In this document: positions 50,848-60,900 of the stretch, in pieces
How positions within the stretch are numbered: the first letter of the stretch is position 1
How the letters are laid out: the number at the start of each line of letters is the position of its first letter
NCBI GenBank assembly: GCA_051859045.1
Contig: JBHYGK010000004.1
Coordinates: forward strand, 17,925 to 81,924
DNA length: 64,000 bases
Origin: JBHYGK01 sp051859045
Lineage (GTDB): Bacteria > Pseudomonadota > Gammaproteobacteria > Xanthomonadales > Xanthomonadaceae
Reading direction: 5' to 3'
The notes under the pieces: generated by a model
What the model was told of the DNA's origin: nothing
The model's input: the letters and a program-made list of their open reading frames with translations, nothing else
Database searches by the model: none
Position numbers and translations under genes: made by a program

Positions 50848-52521
50848 ATGAGCGAGCCCTGCAACATCGCCGCGATCCTGCCGCGGATGGCCGCCGAGCG
50901 GCCGGCCCAGGCCGCGATGCGCTGCCCCGGCAGCCGCGGCCCCGACGGCTTCGCGCGCTACGACGAGGTGCTCACCTACGCCGCGCTCGAGGCGCGCAGC
51001 AACGCGATCGCCGCGGGCCTGGGCATGCTCGGCGTCGGCCGCGGCGCCCGCGTGGTGGTGATGGTGCGGCCCTCGCCGGCGTTCTTCGCGCTGATGTTCG
51101 CGCTGTTCAAGGCCGGCGCCGTGCCGGTGCTGGTGGATCCGGGCATCGACCGCCGCGCGCTCAAGCAGTGCCTCGGCGAGGCCGCGCCCGAGGCCTTCAT
51201 CGGCATCCCGCTCGCGCAGGCCGCGCGCGTGCTGCTGGGCTGGGCCCGTGGCTCGGTGAAGACGGTGGTCACCGTCGGCCGGCGCTGGGGCTGGGGCGGC
51301 CGCACGCTGGCCGAGGTCGAGGCGCTGGGCGCCGGCGCGGGCCCGCAGCTGGCGGCCACCGCGCCCGACGACGTCGCCGCGATCCTGTTCACCTCGGGCT
51401 CCACCGGCGTGCCCAAGGGCGTGGTCTACCGCCACCGCCACTTCGTCGCCCAGGTCGACCTGCTGCGCGAGGCCTTCGGCATCCAGCCCGGCGGCGTCGA
51501 CCTGCCGACCTTCCCGCCGTTCGCGCTGTTCGACCCGGCCCTGGGGCTGGCCTCGATCATCCCCGACATGGATCCGACACGCCCGGCCAAGGCCGATCCG
51601 CGCCGGCTCCACCACGCGATCGCGCGCTTCGGCGTCGACCAGCTGTTCGGCTCGCCCGCGCTGGTGGACGTGCTGGCCCGCCACGGCCAGCCGCTGCCGA
51701 CGATCCGCCGGGTCACCAGCGCCGGCGCGCCGGTGCCGCCGGCGGTGGTCGCGGCGATGCGCGCGCTGCTGCCGGCCGACGCCTCGCTGTGGACGCCGTA
51801 TGGCGCCACCGAATGCCTGCCGGTGGCCGTGATCGAGGGCCGCGAGCTCGAGGCCACGCGCGCGGCCACCGAGGCCGGCGCCGGCACCTGCGTGGGGCGC
51901 CCGGTGGCCGCCAACACGGTGCGCGTCATCGCGATCCGCGACGACGCGATCGCGCGCTGGGACGACGCGCGCGAGCTGCCGGCCGGCGCGGTGGGCGAGA
52001 TCACCGTCGCCGGCCCGACCGCCACCGACAGCTACTTCAACCGCCCCGCCGCCACCGCGCTGGCGAAGATCCGCGAGGCGCTGCCCGACGGCGGCGAGCG
52101 CGTCGTGCACCGGATGGGCGACGTGGGCTGGCTCGACGGCGAGGGCCGGCTGTGGTTCTGCGGGCGCAAGGCGCACCGCGTCGAGGCCGCCGACGGCCCG
52201 CTGTACACCGAGCAGGTCGAGCCCGTGTTCAACGTGCATCCCGAGGTGCGGCGCACCGCGCTGGTGGGCGTCGGCGCGCGCGGCGCGGAGCGCCCGGTGC
52301 TGTGCGTCGAGCTGGCCGAGGGCGTGCCCGCGGCGCGCTTCCCCGCCGTCGTCGAGGCCCTGCGCGCGATCGGCGCGGCCCACCCGCACACCGCCCGCGT
52401 CGCCACCTTCCTGCGCCATCCGGGCTTCCCGGTGGACATCCGCCACAACGCCAAGATCGGCCGCGAGCAGCTCGCGGCCTGGGCCGCCGCGCGGCCGCTG
52501 CCCCCGGAGAGCCCGCGATGA
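50848..52521 (+). CDS. oleC: OleC, beta-lactone synthetase
   Basis: A 557-residue adenylate-forming enzyme. The phosphate loop is 'ILFTSGSTGVPKGVVYRH'; 'LWTPYGATECLPVAVI' is the Tyr-Gly-x-Thr-Glu site; the hinge lies at 'VHRMGDVGWLDGEGRLWFCGRKAHRVE', and Lys in 'DIRHNAKIGREQLAAW' is near the C terminus. OleC uses ATP to cyclise the 2-alkyl-3-hydroxy acid to a beta-lactone. A GAGG site precedes the ATG, 64 bases after oleB. Confidence 0.93.
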   Translation: MSEPCNIAAILPRMAAERPAQAAMRCPGSRGPDGFARYDEVLTYAALEARSNAIAAGLGMLGVGRGARVVVMVRPSPAFFALMFALFKAGAVPVLVDPGIDRRALKQCLGEAAPEAFIGIPLAQAARVLLGWARGSVKTVVTVGRRWGWGGRTLAEVEALGAGAGPQLAATAPDDVAAILFTSGSTGVPKGVVYRHRHFVAQVDLLREAFGIQPGGVDLPTFPPFALFDPALGLASIIPDMDPTRPAKADPRRLHHAIARFGVDQLFGSPALVDVLARHGQPLPTIRRVTSAGAPVPPAVVAAMRALLPADASLWTPYGATECLPVAVIEGRELEATRAATEAGAGTCVGRPVAANTVRVIAIRDDAIARWDDARELPAGAVGEITVAGPTATDSYFNRPAATALAKIREALPDGGERVVHRMGDVGWLDGEGRLWFCGRKAHRVEAADGPLYTEQVEPVFNVHPEVRRTALVGVGARGAERPVLCVELAEGVPAARFPAVVEALRAIGAAHPHTARVATFLRHPGFPVDIRHNAKIGREQLAAWAAARPLPPESPR

Positions 52522-52531
52522 GCCCGCACCG

Positions 52532-53539
52532 ATGACCACGACCCGCGTCCTCGTCACCGGCGGCGGCGGCTTCCTCGGCCAGGCGATCTGCGCCGAGCTG
52601 GTCCGCCACGGCTACCAGGTCCGCAGCGTCGCGCGGCACCGCTATCCCGCGCTGGCGCCGCTGGGCGTGGAGCAGGTGCTGGGCGACCTGGCCGACGCCG
52701 AGGCGATGCTCCGCGCCACCGCCGGCATGGACGCGGTGCTGCACAACGCCGCCAAGGCCGGCGCCTGGGGCTCGCGCGCGAGCTACGTCGCGCCCAACGT
52801 CACCGGCACGCGCAACATCCTCGCGGCCTGCCGCGCGCATGGCATCGCACGCCTCGTGCACACCTCCACGCCCAGCGTGACCCATCGCGCCGGGCACCCG
52901 GTGGAGGGCGGCAACGAGCGCGACACGCCCTACGGCGAGGGCTTCAAGGCGCCATACCCGGCCACCAAGCTCATCGCCGAGCGCGAGGTGCTGGCCGCCA
53001 ACGACGCCGGGCTGGCCACCGTCGCGCTGCGCCCGCGCCTGATCTGGGGCCCGGGCGACACCCAGCTGCTGCCGCGCCTGGCCGAGCGCGCCCGCGCCGG
53101 CCGGCTGCGCTTCGTCGACGGCGGCCGCGTGCTGGTCGACACCACCTACGTCGGCAACGCCGCCGAGGCGCACCGCCTGGCGCTCGAGGCGCTGGCCCCG
53201 GGCGCGGCCTGCGCCGGGCGCGCCTACTTCATCTCCAACGGCGAGCCGCGGCCGATCAAGGACGTCGTCAACGCGCTGCTGCGCGCGGTCGGCGCGCCCG
53301 AGGCGCACGGCTCGGTGCCCTACCGCGTGGCCTATGCCGCCGGCGCGCTGATGGAGGCGGCCTGGACCCTGCTGCCGCTGCGCGGCGAGCCGCCGCTGAC
53401 CCGCTTCCTCGCCGAGCAGCTCGCCACCCCGCACTGGTACGACATCTCGGCCGCGGCCCGCGACTTCGGCTGGACCCCGCGGGTGTCGATGGACGAGGGC
53501 CTCGCCCGGGTCGCCGCGGCGGGCCTCGCGACGGCTTGA
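52532..53539 (+). CDS. oleD: OleD, 2-alkyl-3-ketoalkanoic acid reductase
   Basis: A 335-residue short-chain dehydrogenase-type reductase that uses NADPH to reduce the OleA product. Rossmann motif 'VLVTGGGGFLGQAIC' at residues 6-20; active-site Tyr-x3-Lys in 'APYPATKLIAERE'; Ser/Thr in 'HTSTPSVTH'. 'VALRPRLIWGPGDTQLLPRL' and 'LVDTTYVGNAAEAHRLALEAL' are typical. Its gene is 10 bases after oleC, completing the ole cluster in the order A-B-C-D. Confidence 0.94.
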   Translation: MTTTRVLVTGGGGFLGQAICAELVRHGYQVRSVARHRYPALAPLGVEQVLGDLADAEAMLRATAGMDAVLHNAAKAGAWGSRASYVAPNVTGTRNILAACRAHGIARLVHTSTPSVTHRAGHPVEGGNERDTPYGEGFKAPYPATKLIAEREVLAANDAGLATVALRPRLIWGPGDTQLLPRLAERARAGRLRFVDGGRVLVDTTYVGNAAEAHRLALEALAPGAACAGRAYFISNGEPRPIKDVVNALLRAVGAPEAHGSVPYRVAYAAGALMEAAWTLLPLRGEPPLTRFLAEQLATPHWYDISAAARDFGWTPRVSMDEGLARVAAAGLATA

Positions 53540-53615
53540 GCCCGGCGCGCCACGGCCGGGCGTGCGCGGACGCCCCGCCGTGCCGGGTCGACGCCCCGCT
53601 CGCGGCCGCGCCCCC

Positions 53616-53621
53616 TACAAT
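53616..53621 (+). promoter_or_regulatory. -10-like TACAAT just before ubiJ
   Basis: TACAAT ends six bases before the ubiJ ATG, so transcription would begin at or very near the start codon and the mRNA would be leaderless. No convincing -35 was found. Confidence 0.35.
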
Positions 53622-53627
53622 GCCGGC

Positions 53628-54290
53628 ATGACCGACGCCGCCCCCCGCCCCGCCTCGCCGCTCGATGCCCTCAAGCCGCTCGCCGGCCGCGCGCTGGAAG
53701 CCCTGCTCGCGCGCCTGCTCGCGCTCGATCCCGAGACCCGCGAGGGTCTCGCCGGCCTCGACGGCCGGCGCGTCAGGCTGGCCCTCGCGGCGCCGCCGCT
53801 GGCGCTCGAGGTCCGCGTCGACGGCGAGGCGCTGCGGGTCGGCCCCGCGGGCGGCGACGAGCCCGACCTCGCGGTGCGCGGCACCCTCGGCGGGCTGCTG
53901 TCGCAGCTGCCGTTCCTGCGCCCGGCCGGCGCCGGCGCGCCGGTGGGCCAGCTGACGATGTCGGGCGACGTCGAGCTCGCGCGCCGCCTGCAGCGCCTGG
54001 CCGAGGGCTACGACCCCGACATGGCCAAGCCCTTCGCCGACCTGCTGGGCCCGGTGCTCGGCCCGCAGGTGGCCGCCGCGCTGGCCGCGGCGCTGCGCGG
54101 CGGCCGCGCCGCCGCCGGGCGCTTCGCCCGCGACGCGGCCGACTACCTCGTCGAGGAGCGCCGCGACGTGGTCGGCGCCGACGAGCTGGCCGCCTTCCAC
54201 GACGACGTGGACGCGGTGCGCGACGGCGTCGAGCGCGCCGAGGCGCGCCTCAAGCGGCTGCGCGAGCGCGCGGCCGGGGGTGGCGCATGA
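53628..54290 (+). CDS. ubiJ: Ubiquinone biosynthesis accessory protein UbiJ
   Basis: A 220-residue SCP2-fold protein. 'LLALDPETREGLAGLDGRRVRLALAAPPLALEVRVDGEAL' is the lipid-binding SCP2 half, and 'MSGDVELARRLQRLAEGYDPDMAKPFADLLGPVLGPQVAAAL' matches UbiJ (YigP). UbiJ binds ubiquinone intermediates and organises the Ubi complex with UbiK. It directly precedes ubiB with a four-base overlap. The start at 53628 is supported by the family and the adjacent TACAAT. Confidence 0.9.
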   Translation: MTDAAPRPASPLDALKPLAGRALEALLARLLALDPETREGLAGLDGRRVRLALAAPPLALEVRVDGEALRVGPAGGDEPDLAVRGTLGGLLSQLPFLRPAGAGAPVGQLTMSGDVELARRLQRLAEGYDPDMAKPFADLLGPVLGPQVAAALAAALRGGRAAAGRFARDAADYLVEERRDVVGADELAAFHDDVDAVRDGVERAEARLKRLRERAAGGGA

Positions 54291-55963
54291 ACCGCCTCGC
54301 CGCGCCGCTGCGCGCGCTGCGCATCGTCCGGGTGCTGCTGCGGCATCGCCTCGACACCCTGCTCGACGACACCCCGCTGGCGCGCTTCACCTGGCTGCTC
54401 AAGCCCTTCGTGCGCGCCCGCGCCGAGGAGGCCGCGCTGCCGCGCGGCGCCCGCCTGCGCCTGGCGCTGCAGGAGCTCGGCCCGATCTTCGTGAAGTTCG
54501 GCCAGATCCTCTCCACCCGCCGCGACCTGGTCCCGGCCGACGTGGCCGACGAGCTCGCCCTGCTGCAGGACCGGGTCAAGCCCTTCGACGGCGCGCAGGC
54601 GCGGGAGTGCATCGAGACCGCGCTCGACCGTCCGATCGAGCAGCTCTATGCGGAGTTCGCGCTCGAGCCGCTGGCCTCGGCCTCGATCGCCCAGGTGCAC
54701 GCCGCGCGGCTGCGCGACGCCGACGGCAGCGCCGGCCGCGAGGTGGTGGTGAAGGTGCTGCGCCCCGGCATCGGCCGCCAGATCGACGGCGACATCGCGC
54801 TGCTGCGCGCGCTGGCCGAGGTGGTCGACCGCTACCACCCGCGCGGCCAGAAGATCCGCCCGCTCGAGGTGGTGGCCGAGATCGAGGCCACGCTGCACGG
54901 CGAGCTCGACCTGCAGCGCGAGGGCGCCAACGCCAGCCTGCTGCGCCGGCACTGGCTGGGCTCGCCCGACCTCTACGTGCCCGAGGTGTTCTGGAGCCAC
55001 TCCAGCGAGACCGTGCTCACGCTCGAGCGCGTGCGCGGCATCCCCTCCGACGACATCGCCGCGCTCGACGCCGCCGGCGTCGACCGCCGCGCGCTGGCGG
55101 CCAAGGGCGTGCGGGTGTTCTACACCCAGGTCTTCCGCGACAACTTCTTCCACGCCGACGCGCACGCCGGCAACATCTGGGTCGACCCGGCCAACCCGAC
55201 CGACCCGCGCTACATCGCGCTCGACTTCGGGATCATGGGCCAGCTCCCGGCGCGCGACCAGTACTACCTCGCCGAGAACTTCATGGCGATGTTCCAGCGC
55301 GACTACCGCCGCATCGCCGAGCTCCACGTCGAGGCCGGCTGGATGCCCGCGACGATCCGCATCGACGAGCTCGAGGCGGCCACGCGCGCGGTGTGCGAGC
55401 CCTACTTCACCCGCCCGCTGGCCGAGATCTCGCTGGGCGAGGTGCTGCTGAAGCTCTTCCGCACCGCGCAGCGCTACGAGCTGACGCTGCAGCCGCAGCT
55501 GATCCTGCTGCAGAAGACCCTGCTCAACATCGAGGGCATCGCGCGCCAGCTCGACCCCAAGCTCGACATCTGGGCGGTGGCGCACCCGGTGCTCGAGCGC
55601 ATCCTGCGCGAGCGCTACAGCCCGCGCACGCTGCTGGCGGAGTTCCGCAAGCGCGCGCCCGAGATGATCACCCACGCCCCCGACATGCCGCGGCTGCTGC
55701 ACGCGTGGCTGGCCCAGCAGGTCGACGGCCGCCACGAGCTCAACCTGCGCTCCGCCGACCTGCGCGCGCTGGTCGACACCGCGCGCGACGCGCGCCGCGA
55801 CGTGGTGTTCTCGATCCTCGGCACCGGGCTGATCGTCACCGCGGCGGTGCTCTACGGCCTGGAGGCCGGCGGCCCGCGCATGCTCGGGATCGCGGCCAGC
55901 GTCTGGATCGCCGGCCTCGGCGGCCTGGCGGCGTTCATCGCCGCGTGGCCGCGGCGCCGGTGA
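54287..55963 (+). CDS. ubiB: Ubiquinone biosynthesis kinase-like ATPase UbiB
   Basis: A 558-residue ABC1/ADCK/UbiB-family membrane protein. 'ELGPIFVKFGQILSTRRDLVPADVADEL' is the KxGQ region. 'FALEPLASASIAQVHAARLRD' is the Ala-rich nucleotide loop, 'VFRDNFFHADAHAGNIWVD' the catalytic segment, and 'IALDFGIMG' the DFG. Two C-terminal membrane helices begin near residue 500. UbiB supports ubiquinone synthesis by extracting hydrophobic precursors. It overlaps ubiJ and is followed at once by a pseudouridine synthase gene. Confidence 0.96.
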   Translation: MNRLAAPLRALRIVRVLLRHRLDTLLDDTPLARFTWLLKPFVRARAEEAALPRGARLRLALQELGPIFVKFGQILSTRRDLVPADVADELALLQDRVKPFDGAQARECIETALDRPIEQLYAEFALEPLASASIAQVHAARLRDADGSAGREVVVKVLRPGIGRQIDGDIALLRALAEVVDRYHPRGQKIRPLEVVAEIEATLHGELDLQREGANASLLRRHWLGSPDLYVPEVFWSHSSETVLTLERVRGIPSDDIAALDAAGVDRRALAAKGVRVFYTQVFRDNFFHADAHAGNIWVDPANPTDPRYIALDFGIMGQLPARDQYYLAENFMAMFQRDYRRIAELHVEAGWMPATIRIDELEAATRAVCEPYFTRPLAEISLGEVLLKLFRTAQRYELTLQPQLILLQKTLLNIEGIARQLDPKLDIWAVAHPVLERILRERYSPRTLLAEFRKRAPEMITHAPDMPRLLHAWLAQQVDGRHELNLRSADLRALVDTARDARRDVVFSILGTGLIVTAAVLYGLEAGGPRMLGIAASVWIAGLGGLAAFIAAWPRRR

Positions 55964-56733
55964 GCGGCGGCGACGCGGCCCCTCCCGGCCCGGCGGCGGA
56001 CCGCGCCGACGACGTCGCGCCCGCCGCCGCCGCGCTGGCGGTGCTGCACCTCGACGCGCGGCTCGCCGTGGTGTCCAAGCCCGCGGGCCTGATGGTCCAC
56101 GACAGCGCGCTGGCCCGCGGCGAGGACGACTTCGCCGCCGACCGCCTGCGCGCGCAGTTCGACCGCCCGATCCACCTCGTGCACCGGCTCGACCGTGCCA
56201 CTTCGGGCTGCCTGCTGCTGGCCTTCGACCGCGAGGCCGCGTCGTTCCTGGGGCGCGCGCTGATGGAGCACGCCATCGCCAAGGACTACCTGGCCGTGTG
56301 CCGCGGCTGGCCCGCCGAGGACGCGTTCACGATCGACCACCCGCTCGACGGCGGACCGGGCAAGCCGCAGAAGAAGCCCGCGGTCACCGACTTCGCGGTG
56401 CTCGCGCGCGGCGAGCGCGCCGAGGCCGCGGCCGGCTTCGCCACCTCGCGCTACGCGCTGCTGCGGGCCAGCCCGCGCACCGGCCGCTTCCGGCAGATCC
56501 GCCGCCACCTCAAGCACGCCATGCACCACCTGGTCGGCGACACCAGCCACGGCGACGGGCGGCGCAACCTGCAGTTCCGGATGCAGGGCGTGCACCGGAT
56601 GCTGCTGCACGCCTGGCGGCTGGAGTTCCCGCATCCCGATGGCGGCCGCGTGCGGGCCGTGGCGCCGCTGGACGAGGAGACCCTGCGCGCGCTGGCGCTG
56701 TTCGGCTGGGCCGCGCCGGCGGACGACGCCTGA
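55960..56733 (+). CDS. RluA/TruC-family pseudouridine synthase
   Basis: A 257-residue enzyme. Motif II 'PIHLVHRLDRATSGCLLLAFDREAA' contains the catalytic Asp. 'AVVSKPAGLMVHDSAL' and 'RTGRFRQIRRHLKHAMHHLVGDTSHGDG' are typical of the RluA group. The lack of an S4 domain and the length (about 260) resemble TruC, which makes pseudouridine 65 in tRNA; the exact RNA site is not certain. The GTG start overlaps the ubiB stop (GTGA). Confidence 0.88.
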   Translation: MSGGDAAPPGPAADRADDVAPAAAALAVLHLDARLAVVSKPAGLMVHDSALARGEDDFAADRLRAQFDRPIHLVHRLDRATSGCLLLAFDREAASFLGRALMEHAIAKDYLAVCRGWPAEDAFTIDHPLDGGPGKPQKKPAVTDFAVLARGERAEAAAGFATSRYALLRASPRTGRFRQIRRHLKHAMHHLVGDTSHGDGRRNLQFRMQGVHRMLLHAWRLEFPHPDGGRVRAVAPLDEETLRALALFGWAAPADDA

Positions 56734-56788
56734 GCCCCGCGCCGCGGCCTGCCGGCCCGCCCGGCGCTGCGCTACCATCCGGCCACGC

Positions 56789-57211
56789 ATGCTCCTGATC
56801 TCGCCCGCCATCCGCATCCCCGACGCCGAACTGGTGGAGCGCTTCGTGCGCTCGGCGGGGCCGGGCGGGCAGAACGTCAACAAGGTCAGCACCGCGGTCG
56901 AGCTGCGCTTCGACGTCGCCACCTCGCCCTCGCTGCCCGAGCCGGTGCGCGCGCGGCTGCTCGCCCGGCGCGACCGCCGGCTCACCGACGAGGGCGTGCT
57001 GGTGATCAGCGCGCAGCGCTTCCGCACCCAGGACCGCAACCGCGAGGACGCCCGCGAGCGCCTCTCCGAGATCCTGCGCGAGGCCCTGCACGTGCCCAAG
57101 GCCCGCGTGGCCACGCGTCCCACCCGCGCCTCCAAGGAGCGCCGGATCACCGAGAAGAAGTCGCGCGCGAAGGTGAAGCAGGGCCGCGGCGGCTGGAGCG
57201 GGGAGGGCTGA
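56789..57211 (+). CDS. arfB: Ribosome rescue peptidyl-tRNA hydrolase ArfB
   Basis: A 140-residue protein. The catalytic GGQ is in 'RSAGPGGQNVNKVSTAVELRF'. The C-terminal tail is basic ('ATRPTRASKERRITEKKSRAKVKQ') and would enter the mRNA channel of stalled ribosomes. This matches ArfB/YaeJ, which releases nascent chains on non-stop mRNA. Length fits E. coli ArfB (140). A TACCAT lies 10 bases before the ATG and may be a -10 with a very short leader. Confidence 0.95.
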   Translation: MLLISPAIRIPDAELVERFVRSAGPGGQNVNKVSTAVELRFDVATSPSLPEPVRARLLARRDRRLTDEGVLVISAQRFRTQDRNREDARERLSEILREALHVPKARVATRPTRASKERRITEKKSRAKVKQGRGGWSGEG

Positions 57212-57213
57212 GG

Positions 57214-57810
57214 GTGGCGCGGCCGTTCACGCTGGCGGAGGTGCCCGAGGGCTCGCCGCGCACCGGGCACGCGTTCGGCCGCTGGGTCGGGCGCACGGTG
57301 CTGCGGCTAGGTGGCTGGCGCGTGGTCGGCGCCTTCCCGCCGATGGCCAAGGCGGTGGTGATCGCCGCGCCGCACTCCTCGGGCTGGGACGCGGTCTGGG
57401 GCATCGCGGCCAAGCTCGCGATGGGCATCGACATCCGCTTCATGGCCAAGGCCGAGCTGTTCGTCGGCCCGCTGGGCTGGCTGCTGCGCACCTTCGGCGG
57501 CATCCCCACCCACCGCCAGGCCCCGGGCGGGCTGATCGGCGAGATGCAGGCCGAGTTCCAGCGCCGCGACCGGCTGTGGCTGGTGATCGCGCCCGAGGGC
57601 ACGCGGCGCAAGGTCACCCAGTGGAAGACCGGCTTCTGGCGCATCGCGCACGAGGCGCGGGTGCCGGTGGTGTGCGCCTACTTCCACTATCCCGACAAGG
57701 TGATCGGCATCGGCGAGGCGATCACGCTCACCGACGACATGGCCGCGGACATGGCGCGCATCCGCGCCTGGTACCGGCCGTGGATGGGCAAGCACCGCGA
57801 CACCCTCTGA
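57214..57810 (+). CDS. Small 1-acylglycerol-3-phosphate acyltransferase-like protein
   Basis: A 198-residue protein of the lysophospholipid acyltransferase fold. H-x4-D is in 'IAAPHSSGWDAVWG'; 'GWLLRTFGGIPTHRQ' and 'LVIAPEGTRRK' are the phosphate and Glu-Gly-Thr motifs. It starts with GTG two bases after the arfB stop. There is no clear membrane span at the N terminus. Acyl donor and acceptor are unknown; this short family is common in proteobacteria. Confidence 0.88.
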   Translation: MARPFTLAEVPEGSPRTGHAFGRWVGRTVLRLGGWRVVGAFPPMAKAVVIAAPHSSGWDAVWGIAAKLAMGIDIRFMAKAELFVGPLGWLLRTFGGIPTHRQAPGGLIGEMQAEFQRRDRLWLVIAPEGTRRKVTQWKTGFWRIAHEARVPVVCAYFHYPDKVIGIGEAITLTDDMAADMARIRAWYRPWMGKHRDTL

Positions 57811-57814
57811 CGCG

Positions 57815-57845
57815 CCGGGCACACCGGCCCCGTGCCCGCGTTTCG
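57815..57845 (+). terminator. Weak hairpin after the acyltransferase gene
   Basis: A 7-bp stem CGGGCAC/GTGCCCG (57816-57822 and 57832-57838) with a 9-base loop, followed by CGTTTCG. It could end the ubiJ-to-acyltransferase transcript; it is less certain than the other terminators. Confidence 0.4.
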
Positions 57846-57882
57846 CCACCAATCCGCCGCATGGCGGGCGCCATGGCGCTGC

Positions 57883-57888
57883 TAATCT
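57883..57888 (+). promoter_or_regulatory. -10-like TAATCT upstream of the alpha-2-macroglobulin gene
   Basis: TAATCT lies 75 bases before the ATG at 57964; an AGGAGG at 57908-57913 lies too far from either ATG to serve as a normal ribosome-binding site. The -35 is not clear. Confidence 0.3.
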
Positions 57889-57963
57889 GTCGGCGTACCG
57901 GACTCCCAGGAGGCGGCGCCGGCTTGGCGCCGCGCGGGCATGCGTCCGGGCCAGGCCATCGCC

Positions 57964-60900
57964 ATGAACGAGTCCACCGATCCCAGCGCGCCCCGTCCCG
58001 ACGAGGGCGCCGCCGCGCATGCCGCCGCCCCCGCGCCCGACGCGCCGCGCGCCGGCCTCGGCCGCCGCGTGCTCGGCGACGTGGCCTGGCAGCCGCCCGG
58101 CTGGTGGACCGCGGCGCGCGCGCGCGTGGCCCGGCATCCCGGGCGCTGGCTCGGCGGCACCCTGGCCGCGCTGGCGCTGGGCGCGTTCGGCGCCGGCATC
58201 GCGCTGCGCGAGCCGCCGCCGGCCCCCGACGCCATCGTGGTCGAGATCACCGCCCCCGCCGCGACCCGCTACGACGAGACCCCGGCCATCGTGGCCCCGC
58301 TGCAGGTGCGCTTCAGCGCCCCGGTGGCCCCGCTGGCGGTGATCGGCGCGCCGGGCGAGCGCGCCGAAGAGCCGCGCGGCCTTGCGCTGCGGCCCGCCGT
58401 CGCCGGCACGTGGACCTGGATCGACGACCGCCAGCTGGCCTTCGCGCCGGCCGAGGACTGGCCGGTGGGCCGCCGCCTCGAGCTGCGCATCGACCCGCGC
58501 GAGGCGCTCGCGCCCGGCGTGGTGCTGGACGCCGGCGAGCGCGGCTTCGACACCGCGCCCTTCACCGCGCGCATCGCCTCCCAGGAGTTCTACCAGGACC
58601 CCGAGGACCCGGCGCAGAAGCGCGGCGTGTACACGCTGGCGTTCTCGCACCCGGTCGACGCTGGGACGCTGGAGCCGCGCCTGGTGCTGGCCGCCCAGGA
58701 CGGCGCCGGCAGCGAGCTGCCGGCGCCCGCCCACGCGGTGCGCTACGACGAGCGCCGCCTGCAGGCCTGGGTGCAGTCCGCGCCGCTGGTGCTGCCGGAG
58801 AACGGCGGCGGCCTGGAGCTGCGCATCGCCGAGGGCGTGAAGAGCACGCTGGGCGGCGAGGGCGCGAAGGCCGCCGCCGCCCGGGTGCCGCTGCCGGCGC
58901 TGTACAGCGTGTCGCTCGATTCGCTCGAGGCCACCCTGGTCGACAACGCCCGCCACGAGCCCGAGCAGGTGCTGGTGCTGGGCTTCAACCAGGCCCTGCG
59001 CGAGCGCGACGTGGCCGCCGGGCTCGAGGTGTGGCTGCTGCCCGAGCGGCGCGTGGCCAAGCCGGGCGAGACCGAGCCGCAGGGCGGCTGGCCGGTGCCC
59101 TATCCGTGGAGCGACGGCGACGTGGACGACGCGCTGCTGGGGCGCGCCGAGCGCCTGGCGCTCGAGCCGCTGCCGGGCGAGCGCGAGTGGTCCACGCTGC
59201 ACAGCGCCCGCTACGGCGCGCCCCCGGGCCGCCGCCTGTACGTGCGCGTGGCCGGCGGCCTGCGCAGCTTCGGCGGCTTCGTGCTCGGCCAGCGCCAGCA
59301 GCGCGTGCTGCAGGTGCCCGACTACCCGCAGCTGCTGCAGTTCGTCGGCGACGGCGCGCTGCTGTCGCTGCGCGGCGAGCGGCGCGTCACCTTCGTCGCC
59401 CGCAACATCCCCGCGGTGCGGATGGAGGTGGCCCGCGTGCTGCCCGAGCAGCTGCACCACCTGGTGGCCGAGAACTCGGGGCGCTACGCGCAGCCGCAGC
59501 TCTGGAGCTTCAGCGAGGACGCGCTGGTGGAGCGCAGCGAGCGCCGCATCGTGCTGCCGGCCGGCGACCCGGCGCGCGCGCAGTACGAGGGCGTCGACCT
59601 CGGCGACGAGCTCAGCCCCTCGCGGCGCGGCGTGTTCCTGCTGAGCCTGCGCGAGCTGGGCGAGCAGGACGCGGCGCTCACCCCCGAGCAGACCCTGGCC
59701 CAGGACGCCGGCTGGGAGCGCGACCGCCGCCTGGTGGTGCTGACGGACCTCGGCGTGATCGCCAAGCGCGAGCTCGACGGCCGCCGCCAGGTGTTCGTGC
59801 AGTCGCTCTCCGGCGGCGGCGCGGTGGCCGGCGCGCGGGTGCGCGTGATCGCGCGCAACGGCGCCACCCTGGTCGAGGCGATCACCGACGGCGACGGCCG
59901 CGCGGTGCTGCCCGACATCGACGCCTTCACCCGCGAGCGCCGCGCGGTGATGCTCACCGTCTCCAGCGGCAGCGACCTCAGCTTCCTGCCATTGGGAGAC
60001 TGGAGCCGCACGCTCGACACCTCGCGCTTCGACGTCGGCGGCGAGGCGAACGCGGACGACCCCGGCCAGCTGCGCGCGCTGCTGTTCTCCGACCGCGGGC
60101 TGTACCGCCCGGGCGAGCGCGTGAACCTGGGCCTGGTGCTGCGCGCGGCCGACTGGTCGCGCAGCCCCGCCGGCCTGCCGATGGAGCTGGTGGTCACCGA
60201 TCCCACCGGCACGGTCGCGCGCCGCGACCGCATCGCCTTCGGCGACGACGGTTTCGCCGAGGCCGCGTTCACCCCGGCCGAGTCCGCGGCCACCGGCCCC
60301 TGGCAGGCGGCGCTGTTCGCGCTCGGCGAGGACGACCGCCGCACCTGGGTGGGCGAGACCACCGTGCAGGTGCGCGACTTCCAGCCCGACACCCTGCGCG
60401 TGGCCCTGCGCCTGAGCAGCGAGAACCCCGCCGGCTGGGTGCATCCCGAGGCCCTCGAGGCGCGGGTGGCGGTCGAGAACCTCTTCGGCACCCCGGCCCA
60501 GGACCGCCGCGTCGAGGGTCGCCTGACCCTGCGCCCGGTGCTGCCGAGCTTCGCGGGCTGGGCGGGCTTCCGCTTCCACGACCCGCGCGCGGTGCGCGAC
60601 GGCGTGGCCGAGCCGCTGCAGGAGGCGCGCACCGACGCCGAGGGCCGCGCCGCGCTGCCGCTGGGCCTGGAGCGCTTCGATCGCGCCACCTACCAGCTCG
60701 ACCTGCTGGTGCGCGCGTTCGAGCCCGGCTCCGGCCGCGGCGTCGCCGCCACCGCCTCGGCCCTGGTCAGCGAGGCCGAGTGGCTGCTGGGCCTGCGCAC
60801 GCCCGACCCGATGGACTGGATCCAGCGCGGCCAGGCCCGCGAAGTGGAGCTGGTGGCGATCGGCCGCGACGGCGCGGCGATCGCCCGCGAGGGCCTGCGC

